DNA of 64,000 nt from the NCBI GenBank assembly GCA_019155185.1, contig CM032816.1:9092510-9156509 (forward strand). Direction: 5' to 3'. This DNA comes from Beaufortia kweichowensis. Taxonomy: Eukaryota > Chordata > Actinopteri > Cypriniformes > Gastromyzontidae. The notes below the pieces were generated by a model. That model saw only the letters and a list, made by a program, of their open reading frames with translations, had not been told where the DNA came from and did not search any database. The translations under genes and the position numbers were made by a program. Positions 9,241-21,270 of the stretch are shown piece after piece (the stretch's first letter is position 1; every line of letters begins with the position of its first letter).

Positions 9241-12200
9241 CACTGTATTTTTAAACCACAAAGTCTGTTGTTGTGTAAAGAACAGCTTTGTATTGAGTAT
9301 CTTCTGGAGTGTATTGCTATAATATTACTGTGTAAAATTTTAAATATATTGAAAGTGTATTTTAATACAAATCATGATGAATTGGTTTAGAAACCTGACA
9401 TTAAAACAAGCTGCTTATAGATACTACAGCTACAACTACAATGTGATTTTTAAGATGTGTCAATGTGTGAAAGTAACAAGTTACTATTTAAATATACAAC
9501 CAACTAAATTTAAATTGACTTTACTAGGTTTAACTGCTAACAATTTTTAAGACTTCAATATCCCTATAAATCCGTATTTAGTTGATGAAAACAGATTCGA
9601 AGAACAGATGTTGTTCTTTCATAGCTCAGGAGTTTCTCAGTTGTGTTTTATTGAAGTATCAATTTGGTCTTGATTTTTTTTCCAAAAATGCTTTGAAGAA
9701 ATAAAAACAGAAACAAACGAGAGAATTGTTGAAATACAGTAATGGAGCTGTAAAATAAATGTAGATTGTATTCGGAAAATAACCTGAATTTGGGTAAATT
9801 TGATGAGAAATGTTTGAGTTCACACTGAAATCTCTTATATTATTGATTTTTGATTGCAGACTTGCGAACTTGTTTCTGACATTGTTGAGTTTTTTTAAGT
9901 AGAAATATCTGAGACGCAGATTTAAGATTTAAGCAAACGTTTCTATTTGTTTTCCATTTAATTTTACTGATGTCTAGGATGAATAATTAGGATATTACAG
10001 AGATCTCATCTAGGATTTTTCTTTCTTGAAACTCAGGAAAATAGCTATAAGCTTGTTGCTCAGGATGATAAAACTCAATGCTTTTAAAGAGACCATGTGC
10101 AACAGAGAGTTGCGTTACAGCTTTTTCACACGTGTGATATCATGGCATACAAGAATAATTAATACAGAGTCATATTGAGATGCATACATTAAGACTATAT
10201 TTGCAGGCTATACATCTGCCTACATTTGTCATCCATCTGCTGCAAACCAGAAACATTTGTTTTCCACAACCTCCGGCCGAAACTTAGTGTATCAGTTTAA
10301 TCCTTAATAAGGTAACTTTGATGTATGTCCCTCGTTGCACACCAATCATTAAACTTTGATTGTGAAGGCCTGTGTTTCTTATATATAAGAGATCATTTTA
10401 GTAGGTCATTTATACTTGATGGTTTGTGAAAACAAATTCATACTCGCATGCTTTTTTTTCCATTGAATGTTTTATGTTTATGTACTCCATTAGCGTGCAT
10501 GTTTATGATTACTGAACTTAGCTTAATAGGACCTTCGACTACTTCTTAACAAAGCGTACGCTCCTCGCTCAATAAATGTTTATCATGTTTAGATATGTTT
10601 CTAAATAGGTTCGCCAAGTCCTCCATTTCAATTTGCAGCCGTCTTCAAAACCTGAAACCTTTTCACTGAGACCCATTGCGCCTGATTAGGTTCTTTTGAA
10701 GTACCTCACATCCTTGATACGCCCCTAATGCTGCCGGTATCCACCGAAGGCCTCGCCGTGCGGTGGAAATGATCATTCGCCCATTACTCGGGCTCCGCTA
10801 TTTTTAAGCGTTGAATGAAACCTCCTAACCTTTCCCTGTTCACTCTTCAGCACATGTCTGAAGGGTAACTGCCCCAATAACGCACCGCAACATGTGTCAG
10901 GTACGTTAACCGGGGCCTGCGATCCAAGAAATCAAAGTAATTTAATAGTTCTTTGTTAGAGTATGCAGAGGAGAAAGCACTTTTGAAAGTTTTACCTTTA
11001 TAGTTTCTGCCGAAGGTCACAGATTGAAGTAATGAGCTTGTTCTTAATATTTTTCAAATGCTGGAAACACAGTCAAGTGGAATAATGAAATGGATGTCTT
11101 CTGTCCTCCTCTTAATGGCAGGGTTGTTTTTATAGATGAACAACTAACTAAATAAATAGCCCTGCACTCGGTTTAAGTTACTAAAGTCAACATGCCCACA
11201 ATAACAGCTTTGGTCACTTTCTCAAATCATTAAAGTTTTCTTAATGCATATCTGGATATACAGGGATACTTCTGGATTCATACATTTTCTAATGTTATTT
11301 ATGTTAAATGCCTTAAATCTGAAATTTGTTTCTTGACTAACTGAATTTTAGTGTTTTATTATAAATCTGTTTGAAAAGCTGGTCTGTGTGTACAGTTGTA
11401 TTCAACTTGAGATATGCGTGTCTGTACAGTTGTGTGTTTGACTTTAGATGCATGTTGCATAATTGGGTTTTGGTTTTGCCAAAATTTCACACAAATTTCA
11501 ACACGTTCACTGAGCTTACAGAGTCAACAATATAGGATCAACAATATATTAATATTATATATTAAACTGAGCTTTTTATTTTTTATGCATTTTTGTATAT
11601 TAGAATAAAACTAAAAAAAATAATAATCCTGATATGCTATAATTTGCCTTTTTTGCCAAATAATCTTGTCACATAAATAGCTTACCAAGTGTTTTTAATG
11701 TCCACTTTGTATCATACACCTCTTATTTTGATGGTTAAATCAAACCTAAGCAAGCAGTATTAAAATAACCTTTTTCTCTATATTCAGTTGTGCTTTTAGT
11801 ATAGCAAACAGTATTTTAACTCACACCAAAGGCACTGCAGAACACCAGAAAAGCACAAGAAATCCATCCCCACGTCATCTTTTGCTTTCTGTTTTTATCC
11901 CCAAACGCAGGCACAATATTTTTACCTCATGTTTTGAACACTCTGTCAACATTTAATATCATCCAGAGTACAGTTTCCTTTTTATATGACCAATATTGAT
12001 TGAGAGCCGCAGTTCATTTTCTAGCAGCACCTCGAGGGTCGATTGTTCAGAAATCCCGCAACGAGACAGCAAACCCTGCAAAGACACTCAATAAAATGAA
12101 ACTTTTGTAGGGGCGAAGAAAGCAGAACAAGCCTAAATATTGACAAAACATATTTGACTAGGACTTGCTGTCCCTTGGATTTTGTCAAGGCGCGCGGGAG

Positions 12201-12393
12201 CTTCAAGCTGACTGTGAATTGCGAATAAAGGTCTGCACGCTAGCGCATGTCCAGTGAGCCCTGTGGCTGGGCGCAGAGGTTCATGTGTGCTTCTGAATGT
12301 AGGACTTGTTTTATTTCTTTCCTACGTGCCACACTTGATTTGGTGTTAACATTGAAGAGAAGAAGAATTGTACAAAAATGCTTAAAAAAGCAA

Positions 12394-12556
12394 GAATAAA
12401 CCAGCATGAGTTGCTGGTCTTAGCTGGTTTGGTATTTCAGTCTGTACATGCTGGTGTTTAACTGGTTTGGATGATCGGCCATCTGGTCTCCTATCTATGA
12501 AGAGCCTCTGAAGCCACAGTCCAGCATAACCAGCTGGGCCAAACAGGTTTTTTCCA
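12394..12556. repeat. GCTGG/CCAGC-rich interspersed repeat
   Basis: The segment repeats CCAGC on one side (AACCAGCATGAG) and GCTGG on the other (GCTGGTCTTAGCTGG, CATGCTGGTG), ending CCAGCATAACCAGCTGGGCC. This internally palindromic make-up is that of a common cyprinid repeat whose formal name I cannot assign. Confidence 0.6.
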
Positions 12557-12675
12557 CAGATCATTATATCACCGGTAGGTGCGTAAAGGTTAGAAAAATT
12601 CATATAATTAAATGTCAGATAATAATGTACATTTATTTGAACTCTAAGCTCATAAAAAACCTAATGGAGAAAACC

Positions 12676-12696
12676 AGAGAGAGAGAGAGAGAGAGA
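12676..12696. repeat. (GA)n microsatellite
   Basis: A perfect GA run of about ten units followed by an A-rich tract. Confidence 0.9.
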
Positions 12697-12779
12697 AAAA
12701 ACAAGAGAGATAACGCCGAAGACAAACAAAACCTCACCACATGTCGCCATTGGAACATAATCTAAAATTACGCAGCGAA

Positions 12780-13840
12780 GCTAACTCATTATCATACTCA
12801 TGCGCCAGAGGAAAATGCTCTGATTATGTTTTACTTTACACTGATGACCGAGATGTATTCATCTGCTACGACCGGCCTTTGTGTGTCCCCGTGTTCGGCT
12901 AGGGGAAAAGGGAGGGGGACAAATACGTAATAATCATCCTCCCTGGATTAAATGGAGACCATTAGACAGATATTAGGGGAACAATTGGGAGTATAGGGCC
13001 AGGCTGTACGCTAGCGTACTTCAGTACGATCAACCGGTGAGTCACGGCTCAGGCTAATGGTTTATCAGACGTGTAGATAGGACCGTAGCAAGATGCGGCG
13101 GAGCACACCGGGAGGCCTGGCTGTGGACATTTCATCGGCCTATGTCTCTAGCTTTTGCTCCCTCTTCACCCGTCATTACCGAGAAAAAGTCATTACTGCT
13201 GTAATTATTTTCAAGAAGCCGTACCTGCACTCGACTCGGCAAACTCGCAAATATCAGCGAATTGCTTTCTTTGATAAATACTGCAACAATCGGGAGGGTT
13301 ATTTTGCCACACGAGGTTGGCATGTTATTTTCCAGGGTATGTCCATTTAGAAGTAGGCCGCTTTCCCGCGTTTGCGTCCACGCGTTAATTGGTCGTAATT
13401 AAGGGCGGGACGGATGAGTGCGCGTACGCATTGTGAGGTAGAGGCATGTTTGGAGGCGAACGTGTAGGCTGGTTCTGTCACAAGGCAAACAAAGCTGGTC
13501 GGTCATGTCTGAGAGCGCCATGAATAATCTCTGATTGAGCCCAATTATCACAGCAGACATATCTGTCAGAGACAGAGGCGGGGGAAAAATGAGTAAGGCC
13601 TATTAATATTTGCGAAAACTCACTTTGGTACAGAAAGAAAGAAAGACAGGGAAAGGGGAACAGGCAGAACGCCGTGGTGCCAAAAGATCCAGAGGCAAAA
13701 TTAGACCAGCGTGTGTCAACATGGAAAATGAAAGGAGGCACCTGTTTATAATAGCCACCTCCCTGGAAGAAGCTTATTCCTCCTGATGGGACCCCTACTG
13801 ATGACAGGAGACTCAACTAATCTTTATGTCACCTGGCCCT
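12780..13840. promoter_or_regulatory. Long candidate conserved non-coding block
   Basis: About 1 kb of higher-GC, repeat-poor sequence. It includes the inverted GTACGCTAGCGTAC (13006-13019), GCGTTAATTGGTCGTAATTAAG (two homeodomain cores at about 13383-13402), and TGATTGAGCCCAATTATCAC at about 13530. Open frames of 85 codons on + and 112 on - overlap here but match nothing I know and begin without gene context. One or more ntrk3-linked enhancers would fit, unproven. Confidence 0.35.
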
Positions 13841-13844
13841 AACC

Positions 13845-16582
13845 ACAGGGAAGGGGGAACACAACGCGTGCCCAGCAGTACAATCGGCACATACAGATTC
13901 GTATTGACGGTTACGGTCGGGGGTATCGTTGTGCTCCCCAGGATGGCATAATCACATTATGGATGAAAGTGAAGCCTTGTCTGTATTAATAGGCAGTTGA
14001 ATCAGGTGGGGTTTTACCCTAGCACGACCTTTTGCAAATTCCAGGTTTGGCTAGTGTAGTGCTACCACCATGTGGTGTGTTTGTGAACACGTACGTTCCA
14101 TGCTTTTTCATAATAAAGGCACGCAGAGCCTTCAGTATTCACACAAAATCTAACAGATCAAATATAATGCTAATTGCTGATGGTTTTCTATGATGTTATG
14201 ACATCTGCAAAGTCTTTTACATTTAATATATGCCACCCTAGTGATTTTTTCATTAAGACCAGTGGAGGGCAGTATTGTTCCCTGTGATATGATTTTCTAA
14301 AAAAGGTCGGAAATAATGTTTGCTGTTGTCAACTTGATCCTAACCAGCAACATTTCTGTATGGCTATAAAGCAAAACATGTAACACGTAGATAGAATTCG
14401 TACCACACATTGTTTAAAATAAAAATGAATTTCTTTTATAATCCCTTTCTTTCTCTACGGCGTAACTCTCCATCTTTATCTCCCTTTCCGTTTCAATTAA
14501 ACTGTGCTTTCATAGCATTATAAAGCATTACATTATAAAACAAACAGTCACAGCTGCTTCACCTCGCTGCGCATGCGCAGTAAGTTTGCGCGTAAACAGC
14601 GCTTTATCGCATTACTGCTCTGAGCTTGGACTGCTAAATAATGCTGTTAAAAGTTTTAAAAGCAATGAAGCACTTGCACCTAAGGCAAACTGACCACACA
14701 ACGCCCTCATTTAAAATAACCTTTCGTTTTTACTTCAGCGGAAATCCACCGCATTGGTCGCTGAATCGTATGCCAACAGCGCCGCCATATTAGGGAGGTC
14801 GAGACTGTCATATAAACACAAGCAGGTGAACCAGGGAGATGCGGTTTTACTGGGTAAAAGTAGAATAACTTTTACGATTTCAGTTGTTTACGATCTACGT
14901 GAAGCCCCAAAATGGTTAGTTCACAGTTCCTTGATAGTTAGACTTGGAAAAACTTTAAGAGATCCTGTGAGAAAAAGCTTTCAAGAGATCCGTTTACAGG
15001 TATTTACACCGAATGCACGTTTATCAAATATATTCATATGTTTACCTGTATATTCATATTCTATTTCTAATATACTTATATCCGTATGTACTGTCTTAGA
15101 AACAAGGTTCCATTATGAATAAGAAATGTCTGTATATTTCCCCAAAAACAACAATATAAATCATACACGATTATACATGTAGTAGGAAACAGATGGCTTA
15201 AATGATTATAATAGTTTCACATATGGTTTATTTACTGGAGGGTTTGTAAGGCGTATTTCGGAAACCATGTGAAGTGTGAAGAGTACTTTGCAATTCATTA
15301 ATTTGAAGAAGAATTCTTCCTTATTTTCTGAAATACATTTTCTTCACTTTATGTGCAACTGTATTTACAGTAAAACACAAAGCTGATTGCCTCGACCAGA
15401 TAGCAACTACAAGAGAACTGCTTATGGGAAATAGCTAAAAACAATATTTCTTTGTCATATCCAATTAATGTTTACATAAGTTGCCCACATGAGCCATACT
15501 AATGATTCAAATGATTGATTTCTAGCTCTCTCAGCAGGATACGTTCTTGGAGTTTATCCTCAAACACAGAATAACATCATGCTGTGTCGGGTATTTTTAG
15601 CTTAAAAAGATCAAGACACTTTTAGTTTGTATTTTTGTCTTTTATATTTATACAGCAAATATTTAGTGTTTGCAAAGCATTTGATATGACAGCATATTCA
15701 AAGCTTAAGACAGTTTATTGAGCATTAAATGCTTTAATATGAATAATTCCTAAGTCAACATGAGGTCTATTGAAAATGCGCAGGAATGCAGCTACAATTA
15801 CACATAAATAAATATTGCCAACAGTGGTGATACAAAGGCTCTCAGCGTGCATTAACTATAATCCCCATGGTGCCTGCTATTTGACCATTTAATAAAACGC
15901 AATTAACATAGCCGGTTGCAGAGCTGTCATGTTGGAGTTCCGTTGCGCAGCACAGAAACCACAGACTCGAGGTGTGTTTGTTGTTATGCCATAAACGTTG
16001 GCATGTTTTTATACATCAGAAGCCAAGAGAAAAAAAATGAATCCTCATTTATGGATGTTACATAACCAGCCCACTAAAGATGTATCTGAAGGCCTGTTGT
16101 ATAGATATAACAAACTATGAATATTTTTGGCTGAAAATGGTGCCCAGTATGGTTTGCCAATAGTCCCACTTATTTGTTTTGTAACTTTATTGTGTTTAGT
16201 ATCTTTGTGTGCCAGAAGTATCTTTGAAGTTTTGCATTCCACCTTATGTTGATGTGAAAGGGCTGGTGTGACTGTTTAGCATTTTTGAAGCACGATCAAA
16301 GTGAAAATATCTTATCTGTTATCACCTTGTACTGCTTTTCTGTTTTATGAAATATTACAGCAGTTAGATTATTTTTTCATGAGGCTGAATTGTGCTGCAA
16401 CTGTCTTGCTGTTAGTTCTGCTGTTTTACCACTAGGTGGCAATAGTTAGCTTTCTATCTGCATTTTAATGTTACTGCTAGGTTCAGACTTGCTGTGATTT
16501 TACAAATCTTTATATTTAAAAAAAAGGATATTTTCCCTACATGTAGCATAAACACTATTGTGGGACTTTATGAGTCATATTT
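13845..16582. other. Intergenic DNA around promoter-like island 2
   Basis: Apart from the island at 14.5-14.9 kb, this is AT-rich. CCAGTGGAGGGCAG at 14259-14272 is one base from the CTCF consensus, and CCACTAGGTGGCA at 16429-16441 is another good CTCF-like core. A complex patch at about 15830-15990 (GCATTAACTATAATCCCC, ACGCAATTAACATAGCC) may be regulatory. No gene seen. Confidence 0.45.
14540..14900. promoter_or_regulatory. Orphan promoter-like island 2 (NRF1, CCAAT, YY1/CArG)
   Basis: TGCGCATGCGCA at 14568-14579 is a perfect NRF1 site. ATTGG (inverted CCAAT) lies at 14753-14757. GCCGCCATATTAGG at 14781-14794 combines a YY1-like core with a perfect CArg/SRF box (CCATATTAGG). On the minus strand the same bases read ATGGCGGCG and open a 17-codon frame (14788-14735, MAALLAYDSATNAVDFR). 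On the plus strand a 122-codon frame without an ATG start runs 14754-15122; its product is unknown. Such motifs are typical of housekeeping promoters, but no gene can be attached. Confidence 0.4.
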
Positions 16583-16840
16583 AAAGGGCTAGTTCACCCA
16601 AAAATGAAAATTATTTTCATTCACCCTCATGTCATTCCAAACCTGTGTGACTTTCTTTCTTCTGCAAAACACAAAAGCAGACATTAAAAAATGTTCGTAA
16701 CCAAACAACATTGACCCCCATTGACTTACATTGTATGGACACAAAACCACTTATACATTTCTCAGTATATCTTTATTGTGTTTCACAAGTCATACTGTAT
16801 AGGTGTACTGTATAATGACACGAGATTGTGTAAATAGTAA
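16583..16840 (+). mobile_element. Palindromic MITE family A, copy 1
   Basis: Starts AAAGGGCTAGTTCACCC, then ACCCTCATGTCATTCCAAACC, GTAACCAAACAACATTGACC and ACATTGTATGGACACAAAACC. The 3' end is decayed. The same order of blocks recurs at 18.9, 25.3, 37.3, 38.2 and 42.3 kb, defining an interspersed non-autonomous family common in cyprinids. No coding capacity. Confidence 0.85.
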
Positions 16841-17279
16841 CAGTTTGGAATAAAAGGAACATAGATGTTGTTCCACCAATGGAGTAAGTGTGGTAGGCAA
16901 AGTGACAACTGCAGTGGTTATGTCACACAGTGGTTGACTGTAATTGAGTGGGCTGAACCCACTCTGCCTTGTTGGCACGGATATTTTTAGCCCTGGTGTT
17001 TGGCAGAGAGACCAGCACTAAAAGTGATGAGGCCATACAGACCTCCAATTGCAAAAAGGCAGGAGATGGATAAAGTGGGCGGAGTCAGGCAAGGTCACAT
17101 GGGGCAGCTGGGGCTCAGAGAGTATAGGATGATGTGATGACATTTAGTGATTGAGTCTGTTTGTGACAGGTAGACGTTTTGTTACATAATTGTTTGAAGG
17201 CTTATACATAGTTTTTAATGATTAATGCATAAATCAGTCAGGCACAAAACTGTCATTAGTGATGCTTCCCATGAAAATG

Positions 17280-17378
17280 AACCATAGTTTTATTATAGTA
17301 AAAGTAACTATTATAGTTTTTATTGGTTACTGTGTCATGATTTAACTAGGTTCTTGTAGTAAAACCATAGTTAAAATG
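17280..17378. repeat. AT-rich palindromic repeat (CCATAG/CTATGG type)
   Basis: ACCATAGTTTTATTATAG, then CTATTATAGTTTTTATTGG and GTAGTAAAACCATAGTTAAA: short inverted units of AACCATAGTTTTACTATAG type. It abuts the next MITE copy. The family name is unknown to me. Confidence 0.55.
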
Positions 17379-17380
17379 AT

Positions 17381-17558
17381 GCTTCACCCTTTTCGTTCTT
17401 TCTTCTGCAGAACATAAAAAACTCCCATTGGCTTTTATTGTATGGACACAAAACCATTGTGAGACATATCTTCTTTTGTGTTTCACAGGAGAAATAATTA
17501 TATACAGGTTTTAAATGGCATGAGGATGAAACAATGATGACAGAAATGTTTATTTTAC
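17381..17558 (+). mobile_element. Palindromic MITE family A, copy 2 (diverged)
   Basis: TTCTTTCTTCTGCAGAACATAAAA, CATTGGCTTTTATTGTATGG and ATATCTTCTTTTGTGTTTCAC follow the family's order, ending GGCATGAGGATGAAACAATG. The terminal repeats are largely lost. Confidence 0.75.
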
Positions 17559-17639
17559 AACCTTACAACCATTGTGGTATGATGTTTTTTCTCTGAAATC
17601 ATATTTTACTAAACTGTTTCCTTAGCAAAGTTTTCCTCA

Positions 17640-18110
17640 CATCATCACAGACTGTACGCTATCACAGAACCAACAAAACATTCACAGCATATTGCCTCAT
17701 CTTCCCCCGATACCTCATAAACCCTCTTGTTTTGCCGACACTTTGTGCTGGGATTGCATAATGGCTCCTCCTCAGCCACTGATAGGCTTCTTTCCCACCT
17801 TTTAGGGCCGTCTTCCCATCAGCCTCTCAGCAGGTCGTTTCCTCAGATCCACCTGTCTGCGTGCCGAGCTCCGCGGAGAGCACTAACATATTCCCTTTGT
17901 TAGCTGTCCCTCCTACACAATTTGTCTCCGCCCGGATGACCTTGACTGCTCCCATCCCAAAATAAACCGCACGCAGGTGTTTTTTATTTCGATTTCTGGA
18001 CTGTATTATCTCAAGCAGGTTTCTCTTTCTATAAATGGAAGATCCGAATCTTGCTCTATCAACTTTCTGCAGCCACGTCAAAGCAATCTGTTGTGTGGCA
18101 TTCGGTTCTG
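17640..18110. promoter_or_regulatory. Candidate conserved non-coding element
   Basis: A repeat-free block of mixed composition with E-boxes (CCACCTG about 17848, GCAGGTG about 17973), GCCGAGCTCCGCGG (about 17862), and GGTTTCTCTTTCTATAAATGG near its end. The overlapping minus-strand frame of 84 codons is not recognised. Confidence 0.28.
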
Positions 18111-18872
18111 CAGATTGCTTGTTGCTTTGTGAATTTTTACCTGGAGGGTTTGTGTTTTGTAAATCGTCACATCTCTGAAATGTATTTTATGTGGCGTACC
18201 TGAAGCGACTCATGCATGTCGGTTTAGTTTGTGCTGTAGAGAATAATGTATTTTTATACGTAATTTATTTGCAAGGTGTTTTATAAATATATCTTTTGTC
18301 CCAGATGTCTGTGGTTGCTTATAGCTCCTTTAAATAAATACTGGAATATTATTTACTTCAAAATAAATGGTAATCATAGCATCCGTGAGGTATCAGTTTA
18401 AGTAAATCTTAAAATATTACTGAAGATAAAACTGTAAAGTTTTGAACTTTAAACTAATGGTCTCAGTCTTGCAAGGATTGCAACTTTAATATAAGAATTT
18501 TGTCAGGACCATAAATGGTAATGTAATGTATGTAAAGAATGCAACTGTATATTCCAATTTGTCATCAGTTATGTCTGTGAAATACTTAAGATCTGAATGA
18601 AATCTAAACATCAGCAAATCCTTTAGATTTGATTTTTCTTTATGTCTGTCTGCAGAACGTAAGGCAATAATTTAAATGAGCGTTTCTTGGTGCAGAATAA
18701 ATTACAGTTTGCTGCAGATTTTATGTGGGATATTATGACTGATTTATAGAACAGATTGTAGTTCTGGATTATTTTAATTGTGACAGATATTACCTGACAC
18801 AAAACATAACGAGTAAGACAAACCATAAAACCAGTTAGGCCTTAAGTCCATGTTATTCAAGTGTTTTGGTAG

Positions 18873-19085
18873 CCTTTAAAAGAGAGTTCACCCAGTGACA
18901 TTATATCAACCTATATGACTTTTTTTCTGTTTTTGAAGATATGTTGGTAATCAAACAACATTGACCCCCATTGACTTTCATTGTATGGACACAAAACCCC
19001 ATTTGACATTTCTCAAAATATTTTCGAGTTCCACAGAAAAAGAGTCATATGCAGATTTGAGTGACATAAGGGAAATTCAAATGTT
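18873..19085 (+). mobile_element. Palindromic MITE family A, copy 3
   Basis: AGAGAGTTCACCC at the left end, then ATGTTGGTAATCAAACAACA, TTGACCCCCATTGACTTTC and TTGTATGGACACAAAACCCC. The centre matches copies 1 and 4 closely; the right end (GAGTGACATAAGGG) is decayed. Confidence 0.82.
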
Positions 19086-19837
19086 ATGGCAGCTTGCAAA
19101 TTAAATCCTAATTTAACCTAGCTTTACTTTTGGTAAAAGGATTTGGCCATAAACACGAGTTTGAGATGGAAGCCGCATGATATCTAAAGCTGACCTCGAG
19201 GCTGGAGCATTAGTCTCTAAGGACACCGACCAGCTACTGTGCCATAGGTCTGCTTTCCTCCTCTTCAAGAAATAACTTGCCTGTAACCCACTGCTTCACC
19301 ATCTTTTAGTGTGAATTGAGTCTATGTGTTGCTAGTTGTTATAGATGCTATCAGTCAAGCGCCACACACATGCCTGTACCTGCGGTCTGACATCAGCAGC
19401 TAATCTATATTCTGCAGGAATGTCGAGAGCATGTGTGAGCTGACAAACAAATAAACCCAGTCGGTTTGATAGAGAGAGGATGAGAAAATGAGAATTTGAT
19501 CGAAGTTTGACAATAATTCCCACGCTCACTGTATTAGCGGAAAGATGCTTCCCGCTTCCAAGGTCTGAGTTGGAATTAAATATCCATCCAGTTGAGTTTT
19601 TGTCACCGTTCTCAACAAAGCCGCAATAATTTCGCATCTCTTTGTGGCAGGTCTTTGATATTAATGTGGTGTTTTTCTGTAAGGAGATGTACTTTGCTTC
19701 TTTTATTACTGTGTGTTAAAAAGGCAACACATTCAGAGATATTCTTTTGTCACGAACTGTTTGGCCAGAAATAAGACTGTCCTTCACAATATCTGCACAT
19801 AAACACAATATTCTTACAGTAACCAGCTTGACTTGCT

Positions 19838-19988
19838 TGAAGGAATAGGGTAAAAAAATGAAACTTTTGATATTTACTCATTCTCTAAATGTTGGCCTTT
19901 TATGTTTTGTACATTTACATGTATACATTTTACTTTTATGCAAAGCGAATTACAATGACAGAGTTTTCATTTTACACTATTCCTTTAA
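19838..19988. mobile_element. Composite: MITE ends around a SINE-like fragment
   Basis: The left arm GGAATAGGGTAAAAAAATGAAA and the right arm TTTTCATTTTACACTATTCC are imperfect inverted copies, matching family A ends with a GGAATAG variant. Between them CTTTTATGCAAAGCGAATTACA matches the 3' core of the SINE at 38.0 kb (TTTATCCAAAGCGACTTACA). Confidence 0.55.
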
Positions 19989-20163
19989 GCACCTTTAAGG
20001 GTTCTTTAAGGGTTATATTTCAAAGAAAAAATAAAACAAAATAGGTGTAAAATTATATAGCCATAAATGTATAATTTTGTATAGTATCTTTTTATAGGTC
20101 ATTTTTTGTTTTTGTCCAGGGTTCATTTGACTGTGTGAATGTTTACAGCAAATGCAAAAACTT

Positions 20164-20177
20164 GTGCCCTCTGCTGG
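20164..20177 (-). promoter_or_regulatory. CTCF-like site
   Basis: On the minus strand this reads CCAGCAGAGGGCAC, which fits all 14 positions of the usual CTCF core consensus. It is the best such match in the window. Binding is unproven. Confidence 0.45.
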
Positions 20178-20869
20178 TACAATAGATCATTATCCCTGTC
20201 AAACTGACTTCTAATTCATCAATCCTTTACACCACAATATCACAAAATAACTAGTTATTCCAAGTTCTTCGCAGATAGATGGATAAATGATGCTTTATTG
20301 TGCTTGTGTGGTTTGTTTTATGAGACCGAGAGCATGATGTTGTAGTACCGGTTCACTTAACAGCCCAACACATTTTGATCAGTCTGGCCCCTCGATACTC
20401 AGACTGTTGACAGATGTCTCGTGTTTTGTTAGACTGCTTTAACTCTTGCGGCACACATGTCAGTGCGTTCTTGTACAAAGGCTTCTCTTTGAAAGTGACA
20501 TCTGTGCAGGCCACAGGGGTGACCGGAGGCCAGAGGTTGTGTCCTGCAGGCCAAAGCATCTCTCTGATGCTAGAGACGAACGGGAACTCGCAACTGTCTG
20601 TTACAGCCTTGACAGAACGCTCACCATGTGGTCCTGCTGTCTTTGAATCTGTTTCATAAATTCTTTTTTTCTTGCGTCCTATGGTGTGACATAGCAAAAG
20701 TTTAGGAAAAAACCCTCAAACATTGAAGATAAATCTCTCTCATGTTATTAAGAGTTTTTTTTTACATTTTACTGTCACGCCATAGGACACATTTACATAT
20801 ATATCAACTACCCATATGCACACACACTTAACAAGCAATCTGTTATGTCATAAGGGTCACTGTGCCACC

Positions 20870-21270
20870 GCCGTGCTAATTGTCTGTGATACACACAATA
20901 AACCAAAATGCCTGACACTACTCCCGACACAAACAAAGTTTACAAGCGAAAACTCATAAATTATGCAGACTTTCAGCCTATCCGGACATGCTGACTAATA
21001 CAATGAAGTCTTGTGATGTTGAATGCACCTGAATAAATTCAAATTCACAGCACAAATGCTTTGCATAGATAAATGATTGCCACGCAGATCGAGCAGCGCA
21101 GCAGAAACGCAGCGGTCGTACGGGGGGAATCAGAGCGCGCAGACAGGATGATGAAAAGGAAAGTTCCCACTGTGCTTATTGAAATGCATCACAATCATTT
21201 GACATGCAAGAAATCTCCAGGCGCATTTGCTGGCAGGGCATCTGAGCTGCAGCTTCTTGAGACCTAAAAT
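20870..21270. promoter_or_regulatory. Candidate conserved non-coding element
   Basis: Repeat-free; contains AAATGCTTTGCATAGATAAATG (octamer-like, about 21054), GAAATGCATCACAATCATTT (about 21180), and a CpG-richer core GCAGCGGTCGTACGGGG (about 21109). No recognised coding frame. Confidence 0.3.

Larger units (their letters stand above)
5231..12390. other. Remaining intergenic DNA, 5.2-12.4 kb
   Basis: Outside the islands listed separately, this is AT-rich DNA with no recognisable gene, tRNA or full-length transposon. A more complex patch at about 10640-10930 (GGTATCCACCGAAGG, CCATTACTCGGGCTCC, GCACCGCAACATGTG) resembles a conserved element but has no diagnostic motif. The stretches at 6.7-7.4, 7.9-8.9, 9.3-10.6 and 10.9-12.4 kb hold only short chance open frames. 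Confidence 0.5.
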
